This document shows, piece by piece, positions 7,934-15,531 of a stretch of 26,791 nt of DNA. The notes under the pieces were generated by a model that saw only the letters and a list, made by a program, of their open reading frames with translations, ran no database searches and was not told the DNA's origin. The stretch is from Fidelibacterota bacterium. GTDB lineage: Bacteria; Marinisomatota; Marinisomatia; Marinisomatales; UBA1611. Made by a program: the position numbers and the translations under genes. Every line of letters starts with the position of its first letter. The first letter of the stretch is position 1. The stretch spans positions 81,411 through 108,201 of the forward strand of contig PBKF01000015.1 of assembly GCA_002722105.1 (NCBI GenBank), read 5' to 3'.

Positions 7934-10900
7934 TTATTCATTAAGCACTGCATCAACGATGAGTAAAACATCATAGAGGTTAACTATGCCATCGAGATTC
8001 ATATCAGCGTTCTGTACCTGTTCAAATGTAAAACCAACATTACCTACAACGTAATTAACAAGATAGATTACATCAAAAATGCTTATCAAACCATCCAGAT
8101 TAGTATCACCAAAATCAATATTTAAGGGTGGTACAGAACCAGCTGGGAATACTATACGGTCAATCCAAGCACAATCTTGCCCAGCACTTTGAGCTCCGTC
8201 TTTCATATATACCCATCGCAATGTATGCATACCAACAGGTATGTTAATTGTATATTCTGTCCAGTCTGTCTCTCCACCAATAATTATATTGACCGGTTCA
8301 TCATTAATAAAAAAAGTAAGATAATCATAAATACTACCACTGGCACCTTGCTCCGAAGATGATTTAGCCCAGAATGAAATTTCACCTTCATATAGTATAT
8401 TCATTTCAATAGCCAGCTCAGAAGTTTCACCATCATTTATATCTCCAGATTGTGCAGAATAACTTCCCGAGTATGCATTGGAACTAATAGACCATTCATT
8501 ATCTCCACTATGAATCCAATCAAATGCAGTAAAATTTTCTGACTCAAAATCTTCGATTAGCAGACCTAGAGTAATGGGTACAGGGAAAACATTTTCGTAA
8601 TCCGTCCCTGAAGAACCTATCACCAGACCAACCAGTGCCGTATGACCAATTGGCGCATCGTTGCTGGCAGTCAAATCAACTGTCACGCTGAGATTCCCAT
8701 TAATTTCCCAAAGGTATGCATTATCACTAGTCACAGTTCCCAATGTGATATTTGGATCACTGGTAGTGGCTATAAATGTTGGATAATTCAAAGGAGCATT
8801 ACCTAGATTATTAAGGACTAATTGCATCGTTGTAGACTCACCTGGGTCTAGGGTCCCATTACCCATATCCATAAATTCAACTGATAATAAATTGAATTCC
8901 GGAGCTTCCACAGGGATATTTGTTTCATATTCCCAAGTTTCATTCCCATCTGTAACATTCAAAATAAAAGGTATGATTGACCCATTTTCAACGTTCCAAC
9001 TTACCATAAATTCGAAAGGGCCTATGGTCACCTCTTCGCCTGCTGCAATTGAAGTATGTTCAAGAATAGTATTATTCATATCTACCATATCACCATCATG
9101 AGATAAGCTAAAGGTCAAATCTCCTGATGAATCCTGGCCGACATTTTCAAAAGTCACGTATAAATATCCCGTCTCACCAAAATCGAGTATTTGATCTGAA
9201 CCTCCATTCACAGCAATATCGCCCATAAGCATATATGCACCGTCTGGGGCAATAACATTTACGGCTGTCTCATAAGGGATTTTATTATATCCGGTAACAA
9301 CTAAATCTATGCTTCCAGGTACATCTAGAGGTGTATCAAAATTAATTGTTGCTGCCCCTGAACCATCCGTATATGTAGAGCCTAATAATTCACCATCTCT
9401 AGATATCGCTACTAATGCACCGCTTTCTCCAGTTTCAATACTAAATTCGGTAGCACCTATAATCATGACACCATTATGTGATGTATTCATATCTGTTGGG
9501 GTATCGGTCCGAACAACAACAGACGGATCACCGAAGCAAGTCCAATAATAGGTTTCATTGTATCCTGCACTACCATAACTGTCATTCATTTGTAACATCC
9601 CATTAAAAGAGAGCCCCCCAAAAGTACGTTTAATATTATTCTCATAAGATTCAACCAAAATGGCATTCATTTCATCCTGACCTTCCATCGGAGGATTCCA
9701 TCCCTGATTTACTGTGGACATGAGGGTAGCAACGGCCCCAATTGGTGTCCCATCACTTGCAGTTGCACGCAACCATGTTTCAGCAAAACAGGTACCAATA
9801 TGGAATTCGCCATTTACGCATGCGACTGACCAAATAAATGGATACATACCTATATTGACTAAACCGTTAACATCTGTTTGATTCATGGGACATCCGTTTC
9901 CCCAGGATCCATTGGAACCATGTCCTGTGTAATTAATGATAGAACGGCCTTCATTCAGAGCGGCTTCTCCATCCGCCACAGTTCCACTTGGGTCATAAAT
10001 CTGGTCTATTTCCATATAAGTATAATTTAATAATTGATCACGTATATTGTTTAAGTGCTCATCATCATATTCACCATCATCCCCAGGACCTTGGTCTGAT
10101 GCAAACCCGGATCCTTTTTTATACCAGTCTGCCATTGGATCCGGCTCCATTTCATAAGCGATTGTCCTATTGACCATTGTTTCAACATGTATACCTGTTT
10201 CTGCAGAAAAACGACCGATAAAAAGTTCAGGATATGCATCATTACCTGAAATAAAAGTTAAGGAATTATCAGAAGGACTATTTGAGCCATTACCATTTGA
10301 ACGACGTATCGATTCAATTTGAGCAATATCTCCTACAAGCAAAACATATGCGATACCGTCTTCGTAATATTTATCCGCAATGAATTGCTCCATATCAGAA
10401 ACACCACCAATATTTGCAACATCAACTATTTCTGTTGGGATACCTTTGTAATTTTTCCAATCAATAAATGCTTGCATCTCATCCATGAACTCGCCATGTG
10501 AAATAATGAGCATAGGACCATGTTCATCAAGGGGCTCATATCGGTCTGTTGTCTGATAGTTTAAAAAGTGTTCAGAGTATATATTTTCAAATTCCCTTGA
10601 ACCACCTTTATTTGGTCGACGTGTTAAAGGGTTGATGTTACTGATGCCATTTTCCTTAATAAAAATTTTTATGTATTTAAATACCCTGAGTTTTCTTTGA
10701 ATAGGATTAAATTGGATTGGTTGAAAAACAATAGATTGACCACGTGTATTTCGCATGACATATGGCTCCCGCAGAAAAACAATTTCATCAGGATAAAATT
10801 TATCCGTCTGGTATGCTTTTCCATAGGTATAAAGTATACTGGACGGATCTACATTACGTAGAAGGTTCCCTTTGGAAGAGCTCAAGTCTTCAAAATCTAT

Positions 10901-11227
10901 ATCCATGTACTCTGACTCTAGAATTGAAACCTCCATATGGGCTAAATCTGGAATTTTAATCGATCTTGCCATTCGAGGTAAATCGGGTGCACCAGCTTCC
11001 AAAATAGGGATTCCACCAGGTAATGTAATTTTCTTTTTACCGTTTGGAAGAAGCTCTACAAAATATCCACCTAAGTCAAAAGAAACTTCTAACTGGCTTT
11101 CAGAGATAATATTTACGTTCCATTCCGGTTCAGAAGGTTCAGCATTGCCTACATCTACCCACTCTCTCCCAAAAAGATTACCCAATGCAAATATGCTAAT
11201 AATATAAATTGTTTCGATTTGTCTCAT
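7934..11227 (-). CDS. Secreted gingipain-like cysteine protease (peptidase family C25) with dockerin-like C-terminus
   Basis: A 1097-residue secreted protein. Residues 1-20 form a signal peptide. About 25-230 resembles the C25 propeptide (GGIPILEAGAPDLPRMARSI). The C25 catalytic domain spans about 235-575: LLVGD at 297-301, the catalytic His at H436 in YTGHGSNGSWG, and the catalytic Cys at C470 in SVACVNGEF. Both members of the dyad are present, so activity is expected. Beta-sandwich domains follow (about 580-885), then a jelly-roll-like module with FWAKSSS and TLRWVYMKDG (about 890-1035). The last 59 residues hold two EF-hand-like loops, DTNLDGLISIFD (1041-1052) and DMNLDGIVNLYD (1075-1086), as in type I dockerins. 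No NPFNP-type sorting domain follows. It probably digests extracellular protein or matures surface proteins. The gene is followed by its own terminator. Confidence 0.9.
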   Translation of the reverse strand: MRQIETIYIISIFALGNLFGREWVDVGNAEPSEPEWNVNIISESQLEVSFDLGGYFVELLPNGKKKITLPGGIPILEAGAPDLPRMARSIKIPDLAHMEVSILESEYMDIDFEDLSSSKGNLLRNVDPSSILYTYGKAYQTDKFYPDEIVFLREPYVMRNTRGQSIVFQPIQFNPIQRKLRVFKYIKIFIKENGISNINPLTRRPNKGGSREFENIYSEHFLNYQTTDRYEPLDEHGPMLIISHGEFMDEMQAFIDWKNYKGIPTEIVDVANIGGVSDMEQFIADKYYEDGIAYVLLVGDIAQIESIRRSNGNGSNSPSDNSLTFISGNDAYPELFIGRFSAETGIHVETMVNRTIAYEMEPDPMADWYKKGSGFASDQGPGDDGEYDDEHLNNIRDQLLNYTYMEIDQIYDPSGTVADGEAALNEGRSIINYTGHGSNGSWGNGCPMNQTDVNGLVNIGMYPFIWSVACVNGEFHIGTCFAETWLRATASDGTPIGAVATLMSTVNQGWNPPMEGQDEMNAILVESYENNIKRTFGGLSFNGMLQMNDSYGSAGYNETYYWTCFGDPSVVVRTDTPTDMNTSHNGVMIIGATEFSIETGESGALVAISRDGELLGSTYTDGSGAATINFDTPLDVPGSIDLVVTGYNKIPYETAVNVIAPDGAYMLMGDIAVNGGSDQILDFGETGYLYVTFENVGQDSSGDLTFSLSHDGDMVDMNNTILEHTSIAAGEEVTIGPFEFMVSWNVENGSIIPFILNVTDGNETWEYETNIPVEAPEFNLLSVEFMDMGNGTLDPGESTTMQLVLNNLGNAPLNYPTFIATTSDPNITLGTVTSDNAYLWEINGNLSVTVDLTASNDAPIGHTALVGLVIGSSGTDYENVFPVPITLGLLIEDFESENFTAFDWIHSGDNEWSISSNAYSGSYSAQSGDINDGETSELAIEMNILYEGEISFWAKSSSEQGASGSIYDYLTFFINDEPVNIIIGGETDWTEYTINIPVGMHTLRWVYMKDGAQSAGQDCAWIDRIVFPAGSVPPLNIDFGDTNLDGLISIFDVIYLVNYVVGNVGFTFEQVQNADMNLDGIVNLYDVLLIVDAVLNE

Positions 11228-11325
11228 AATTTGATTATCAATAAAAATTTTGTACCCTTAAAACGATTTCTCCAACAATAAAACTCATTGATTCTATAAT
11301 TAAACTGTAACAGATAAATATACTT

Positions 11326-12156
11326 CTAATTGGACATAGCAGTCCAATCCTGAATCTTCTTTTCTACTATTTTTAATTCTTGCACTTTTTCTCGTTTTTT
11401 TAATCCATTTGCAAATATTTTTAATTTATTTAGCAGCATGTTTTTTACTGATTCGTATTGTTCTTCAGAAAGCGAATTAATCGCCAATATTTTTTCCAAG
11501 GATTGAATACGAAATTGTTCAATCCCATCGGGTAGCTTAGATAGTTGATCTGGATGCCCGCCATATTTTTTGATTAACATTTCATCCAAAAATAAAACTG
11601 GATATTTCATCGCTATCCGTAACCATAAATCATAATCTTCGCAAACTTTCAGATCTTCATCAAAAATTCCAATATCATTTAATATAGCTTTATGAAGCAA
11701 TACCGATGATGGTGATATTCGGCAAATATCTAGACATTTTTCAAAGATATAACCGCCATATTTTTGATGTTTTTTCATTTGATTTACCCTAACACCATTT
11801 CGAATCCAAATTTCATTAGTATGGCAAAGTAAAAAATCAGAATTATTTTCTAACGCAATAACCTGCTGTTTTAATTTAGTAGATAACCACTCATCATCTG
11901 AATCTAGAAATGCGATCCAATCACCCCTAGCATGTTTGATGCCTGTATTTCTGGCAGAACTAACTCCCCTATTTCTTTGCTTAATCAATTTAATGCTGGG
12001 ATATTCAGATAGAATAAAATTTTTAGTACCATCAGTTGAGCCATCATCAATAACAATAATTTCTGATGGATGGTGAATTTGGTTTATTACAGAATCAATA
12101 GCACGGGACAGGGTATGTTTTCTATTATAAGTTGGAATAAGGACAGAAATATTCAT
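11326..12156 (-). CDS. Family 2 glycosyltransferase
   Basis: At 276 residues, the N-terminal half is a clear GT-A fold of CAZy family GT2: SVLIPTYNRKHTL at 4-16, the nucleotide-binding VIDDGSTDGT at 35-44, RNRGVSSARNTGI at 61-73 and the metal-binding D-x-D in FLDSDDEW at 83-90. CEDYDLWLR at about residue 170 is the usual second acidic motif near the catalytic base. It should transfer a sugar from a nucleotide donor to a cell-surface glycan such as LPS O-antigen or exopolysaccharide; donor and acceptor cannot be read from sequence. There are no transmembrane helices. The ATG at 12154-12156 has no obvious Shine-Dalgarno sequence. It stands between two same-strand genes with gaps of 98 and 245 bp, so it may be transcribed alone. 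Confidence 0.92.
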   Translation of the reverse strand: MNISVLIPTYNRKHTLSRAIDSVINQIHHPSEIIVIDDGSTDGTKNFILSEYPSIKLIKQRNRGVSSARNTGIKHARGDWIAFLDSDDEWLSTKLKQQVIALENNSDFLLCHTNEIWIRNGVRVNQMKKHQKYGGYIFEKCLDICRISPSSVLLHKAILNDIGIFDEDLKVCEDYDLWLRIAMKYPVLFLDEMLIKKYGGHPDQLSKLPDGIEQFRIQSLEKILAINSLSEEQYESVKNMLLNKLKIFANGLKKREKVQELKIVEKKIQDWTAMSN

Positions 12157-12240
12157 CAGTTACTGGGTATTAATTATTAATCTTTTCCATAATCAAATTA
12201 ACTAAAGCTAAACCCTGGATAACAATTCCTACAGATTTGA

Positions 12241-12310
12241 AAAGAGTGAATTCACCATCAACCTACCTTATTGGATATCTTTTTGATATGAGCTTACCTA
12301 ATTCACTTTG
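12241..12310. repeat. Imperfect long inverted repeat between the GT2 and nucleotidyltransferase genes
   Basis: AAAGAGTGAATT (12241-12252) is matched on the opposite strand by AATTCACTTTG (12300-12310), with one bulged base and a 47-base spacer. The left arm also contains a perfect ten-base palindrome, GTGAATTCAC (12246-12255), and the spacer holds GATATC-TTTTT-GATAT. The 245-bp gap holds no gene I can support. It could be a transcript-end hairpin, an operator or chance in AT-rich DNA. Confidence 0.35.
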
Positions 12311-12401
12311 AACTTGATGAAATGCCCAAAATACTTCCCATAATTAAAATAATATACCAAATGGTTATTTTATTTAGGATTTTCTCACTCTCGTTTATAA
12401 T

Positions 12402-13283
12402 CTAAAACAATTGACTTGGGTAAACGCCTTTTACTATTAGATCACTTATTTGCTGCATCACATAAGGTCGATCTTGTTTGTAAGTTACTCCAAACCATCT
12501 AGAACCACTTCTTAAAACATGAACCGATTCTTTACCGTTCTGGATTAAATCGTTTACCACTGTTGGTATCAAAAATTCACTTTTCATTTTACCACCATCC
12601 TTTTTCAAAAATTCAATAAAATTTAGTTTAAGGTAGTCAAATAATTTTGGTGTAAAGCCCCATACATTCATAGAAACTGTTTCTGTACCATTTAATTTTA
12701 TATCCCGATCGGAAGTGATCCCATCGAGGCTTTCCCTTAACTCGCTTGTTTCGATAACTGTATCCAATTCATTATTATTTACGGTGCAAAGTCCACGAGT
12801 TACACCACCATATTGTGATAAAGTGTTGTTCAATTGAAACCCAACCATAGAAAAATTATCGGCTCCTGAGCGATAGTATTCCGCCACTACATTAAAAGAC
12901 TCACTACCATAAAAATCATCTCCATTGATTGCCACAAAGGGTTCGTTAATTAATTCAGAAGCTGCTAAAATGGCATGACCTGTTCCCCAGGGCTTTTTCC
13001 TGCCTGCAGGGCATTCAAACCCTTCCGGCAAATCATGAAGATCCTGAAAAGCAAATTCTACTTTTATTTTTCCTGCGTATTTATCTGTGATAACTGCTTT
13101 AAACTCTGTTTCAAAATCTCTGCGAATAATAAAAACAACTTTGGTAAAGCTTGCCTTAATGGCATCATGTACAGAATAATCTATAATGGTTTCACCATTC
13201 GGCCCTACTGTATCCAACTGCTTCAACCCACCATACCTCGAACCCATGCCGGCAGCCATGACAAGAAGAGTCAACTCATTCAT
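12402..13283 (-). CDS. Sugar-phosphate nucleotidyltransferase-like protein
   Basis: A 293-residue protein with an N-terminal nucleotidyltransferase fold: LVMAAGMGSRYGGLKQ at 7-22 is the signature G-x-G-x-R...K loop that binds the NTP phosphates, KPWGTGHA at 97-104 contacts the base, and NGDDFYG at 120-126 supplies the metal-binding aspartates. The family condenses a sugar 1-phosphate with an NTP to make an NDP-sugar; this subgroup's substrate is not known to me. There is no C-terminal left-handed beta-helix, so no acetyltransferase function as in GlmU. The start at 13281-13283 is well placed: AAAGGG lies about seven bases upstream. It may supply the neighbouring GT2 enzyme, or work with the GHMP kinase at 19.1-20.2 kb, but neither link is shown by operon structure. 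Confidence 0.83.
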   Translation of the reverse strand: MNELTLLVMAAGMGSRYGGLKQLDTVGPNGETIIDYSVHDAIKASFTKVVFIIRRDFETEFKAVITDKYAGKIKVEFAFQDLHDLPEGFECPAGRKKPWGTGHAILAASELINEPFVAINGDDFYGSESFNVVAEYYRSGADNFSMVGFQLNNTLSQYGGVTRGLCTVNNNELDTVIETSELRESLDGITSDRDIKLNGTETVSMNVWGFTPKLFDYLKLNFIEFLKKDGGKMKSEFLIPTVVNDLIQNGKESVHVLRSGSRWFGVTYKQDRPYVMQQISDLIVKGVYPSQLF

Positions 13284-13682
13284 TTAAAAACCCTTTATAA
13301 TTTTATTCAACATTTGAAATTAATGTAAAAACTAAAGAGAAAATTACGCATTCATTATTTGGAATAATGTATTAATATGAATAGAAAGTTGTCGGCCTCA
13401 ATTTCTGCAATGGAAAAGGAAAATCAAATTGGTAACCCTAAAAGATAAAGAATTTCCAGAATTGTAGTAGCATCGGTAAGGAATGTTAGTACCACATGAT
13501 CATAATGAGGGAATATCTGGTTTTTTCATAGTTAATATCTAAAACTATTTAATATAATACCTGTCAAATTGCAATTAGAAGAACTGAATAAATGAATCCG
13601 AGCTAGATAGAAGACTAATTCTTCCTAATCCTACATAGAGAATGCACTAAGTGTATCTATAAGGATTATAGGATATAAGTTT
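13284..13682. other. 399-bp intergenic region without a recognisable gene
   Basis: I find no credible coding frame here; the longest I tried, an ATG at 13377 on the plus strand, stops after about 23 codons. The left end holds the ribosome site and presumably the promoter of the nucleotidyltransferase gene. The right end holds a hairpin downstream of the MerR-like regulator, listed separately. The middle shows no repeat or RNA gene that I recognise. Confidence 0.6.
13627..13667 (-). repeat. Bulged hairpin just downstream of the MerR-like regulator gene
   Basis: AATCCT (13627-13632) pairs with AGGATT (13662-13667), ATAGA (13635-13639) with TCTAT (13656-13660), and CAC (13645-13647) with GTG (13651-13653), giving about 14 paired bases with small bulges. 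It starts 15 bp past the regulator's stop codon. No run of T's follows on the minus strand, so it is not a textbook Rho-independent terminator; it may protect or define the 3' end of the transcript. Confidence 0.45.
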
Positions 13683-14567
13683 TTAGATTATGATTTGTTT
13701 GAATTCGTTGTAAGTATAAAAGGTAAGATCAATAGACTCTTCTAAAATCGGAAGAGATTGCAGTCCCTGACCACCAAAAACAACTTTTATTCCTAAATCA
13801 TGTGCCAAACTAACGATAGATTTTGTCTGCTTTTCTGTTTTCTGTAGGTTCTTTTTTACAGTTGCCATACAGCATTGCATGTTACAGAGATAAAAAACGA
13901 TTATATCTATCTGCTTCTTTTTTAGAATGGCTTGTAGGTCTCCTAACTCAGCATGCGACCCGGTATTTAGTACGTTATATCCATAATGTCTTAAAATAAT
14001 TTCAGACATTACGACCCCAAGATCCGGCAGATTATCCTCAAAATTAATACAGAGTGCAGTTTTACCATTGAATTTACCGTTGGGCTTATTTTGGTTTAAA
14101 TTTTCTGCTACCCTGGTTATTATCTTCCTACTGATAAATGTTTCAACCTGGGATAAGTAACCTTTTCTCAACGAATTTTCAACGATCATACTCGCTGGTT
14201 CAATGACTCCATCACAGATCTCTTCAACTTCGACTCCTTTTAGATAAATCCCATTGATAATCGTACTCACACTAAGATCATCAGATACAAGGCTTGCATC
14301 TGCTAACATTACAGCTAATTCTTTGTAGCTCTTTTTGTTTATCAGGCTGTGAATCTTTTTATGATCCCGATTATTGATACCAAGTTTTGTATTTTTCCCA
14401 GCTTTTTCTTGAGCTTTGTAAAAATCACGAATATTTTGCATTGTGAACTTTCTATGACCGCCTGCAGTTTTAGTACAACTTAGTTTATCATTATCTGTCC
14501 AGCGTTTTAGGGTAGATATATTCACACCCAATATTTCTGCAACTGTTTTTGAATTAAGATATCTCAT
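13683..14567 (-). CDS. MerR/CarH-like transcription regulator with degenerate B12-binding-type sensor domain
   Basis: This 294-residue protein has the CarH/LitR layout. Residues 3-50 form a MerR/excisionase-type winged HTH (SKTVAEILGVNISTLKRW and AGGHRKF). About 70-160 is a four-helix-bundle-like region, and 167-290 a Rossmann-like cobalamin-binding-type domain (TALCINFEDNLPDLGVVMSE, then GIKVVFGGQGL). CarH represses in the dark with adenosylcobalamin and dissociates in light, controlling photoprotection genes. Here my by-eye alignment shows the expected bundle residues W-x9-E-H replaced by L133 and T143-F144, and the His of the D-x-H-x-x-G B12 loop replaced by P181. Another ligand, or none, is likely. 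Four cysteines occur at 173 and 228-233 (CNMQCC). A tandem repeat about 40 bp upstream may be its own operator. YceI lies upstream on the same strand, 139 bp away. Confidence 0.85.
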   Translation of the reverse strand: MRYLNSKTVAEILGVNISTLKRWTDNDKLSCTKTAGGHRKFTMQNIRDFYKAQEKAGKNTKLGINNRDHKKIHSLINKKSYKELAVMLADASLVSDDLSVSTIINGIYLKGVEVEEICDGVIEPASMIVENSLRKGYLSQVETFISRKIITRVAENLNQNKPNGKFNGKTALCINFEDNLPDLGVVMSEIILRHYGYNVLNTGSHAELGDLQAILKKKQIDIIVFYLCNMQCCMATVKKNLQKTEKQTKSIVSLAHDLGIKVVFGGQGLQSLPILEESIDLTFYTYNEFKQIII

Positions 14568-14604
14568 GCATAAATATACTTAAAATGTCCAAAAAATTAA
14601 ACTA

Positions 14605-14623
14605 GTTAATGAGCGTTATGGGC
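14605..14623 (-). promoter_or_regulatory. Candidate regulator operator: tandem direct repeat upstream of the MerR/CarH-like gene
   Basis: On the plus strand GTTAATGAGC (14605-14614) is directly followed by GTTATGGGC (14615-14623), two head-to-tail copies of a GTTATGAGC-like half-site. The 15-mer core at 14609-14623 matches the one at 26707-26721 at 14 of 15 positions. Its proximal edge is about 40 bp from the regulator's ATG. Direct-repeat operators fit CarH/BldC-type HTH proteins. Assignment to this regulator is inference. Confidence 0.55.
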
Positions 14624-14706
14624 TTTTTGATATAAAAATTAAATTATCTACTATATAGCATAAACAAAAAAATCAACTAATGTAAGACTTATTTATTATT
14701 TCAGTT

Positions 14707-15348
14707 TTACTTTGTCGATACAATTAAGACATCAACAGTGATATCATCATAAATCAATTTATCACCTAAATTTTCAAAAAACTTTCCAGAGCGAAATCTC
14801 ACATCATAAAGTGAACGGTTAAATATGACTTGAGCATTGGCAGTCAGCTTACCATCTGAATCTTTTATTTTTGATATGAAGGATATCGGGTGAGTAATAT
14901 CTTTAATAGTTAATTGGCCATCAAATTTTAATTGTTCATTTGAAAACTTTTTTTCATCCCCCTGAAATTTTAAATAAGCATTAGGGTATTGGTTTACATC
15001 AAAAAAGTCAGGGCTTTTTAAGTGGCCATCTAATTTCTGCTTTCCCATACCCGTAAGATCAGTAGTATTTATAGTTGACATATCTATTTCAATATCACCA
15101 TTAATCATTCCATTATCATTTATTGCTATTCTACCACTTTTAATGTTAATGGTCCCATAATGTTCTTTAGTAGATACTTCTTTTCCAGTCCAGATTAATT
15201 TTGATTCTACGACATTCACAATATAATCTCCGGTACTTAATGGAAAGTGTTTCACAGATTCAGGTACTGCTTTATTATCTTTTTTCTGGCCGCAGCCATT
15301 AAATATGAAAGATGAAATTGTTAATAACAGTAATAATTTTTTCTTCAT
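14707..15348 (-). CDS. YceI-like lipoprotein
   Basis: A 213-residue exported protein. The N-terminus is a lipoprotein signal (basic KKK, hydrophobic stretch, lipobox FNGC with the acylated Cys at 19), so it is predicted to be membrane-anchored outside the inner membrane. Residues from about 42 to the end match the YceI lipocalin-like beta-barrel: SKLIWTGKEV, YGTINIKSGRI, DIEIDMSTINTTD, HLKSPDFFDVNQYPNAYLKFQG and GQLTIKDITHPISF are all typical. YceI proteins bind isoprenoid lipids such as quinone precursors in a hydrophobic tunnel; the role varies and is often linked to acid or oxidative stress. There is no clear ribosome site before the ATG at 15346-15348. The regulator gene follows on the same strand; whether they share a transcript is unclear, as the gap contains the regulator's candidate operator. 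Confidence 0.9.
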   Translation of the reverse strand: MKKKLLLLLTISSFIFNGCGQKKDNKAVPESVKHFPLSTGDYIVNVVESKLIWTGKEVSTKEHYGTINIKSGRIAINDNGMINGDIEIDMSTINTTDLTGMGKQKLDGHLKSPDFFDVNQYPNAYLKFQGDEKKFSNEQLKFDGQLTIKDITHPISFISKIKDSDGKLTANAQVIFNRSLYDVRFRSGKFFENLGDKLIYDDITVDVLIVSTK

Positions 15349-15531
15349 TTTAGGTTTCTCTTAATTAGTATTTTTGGTTAAAATAATTTATGAAGTTTGG
15401 TAATTCTGTTGCAAGGGTGTTGACTAAGAATATTATTCGCAATTGGCCAGAATAAATGGATAAAATCCGACTCAACTTTAATAGCCATTATTTCAAATAG
15501 TTTTACAGAATAATATTAATCTTAAGAAAAT

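Noticed and set aside
12282..12292. Single half-site-like ATATGAGC upstream of the GT2 gene, similar to the tandem operator
   Set aside because: Only one copy, no adjacent repeat, and about 128 bp from the start codon; expected by chance in this base composition.
13377..13448. Short ATG frame of about 23 codons in the 399-bp intergenic region
   Set aside because: Very short, no ribosome site of note, no recognisable product and no coupling to a neighbour.
15428..15438. GAATATTATTC palindrome upstream of the CotH gene as an operator
   Set aside because: Eleven bases, AT-rich and about 100 bp from the start codon; too weak to call.
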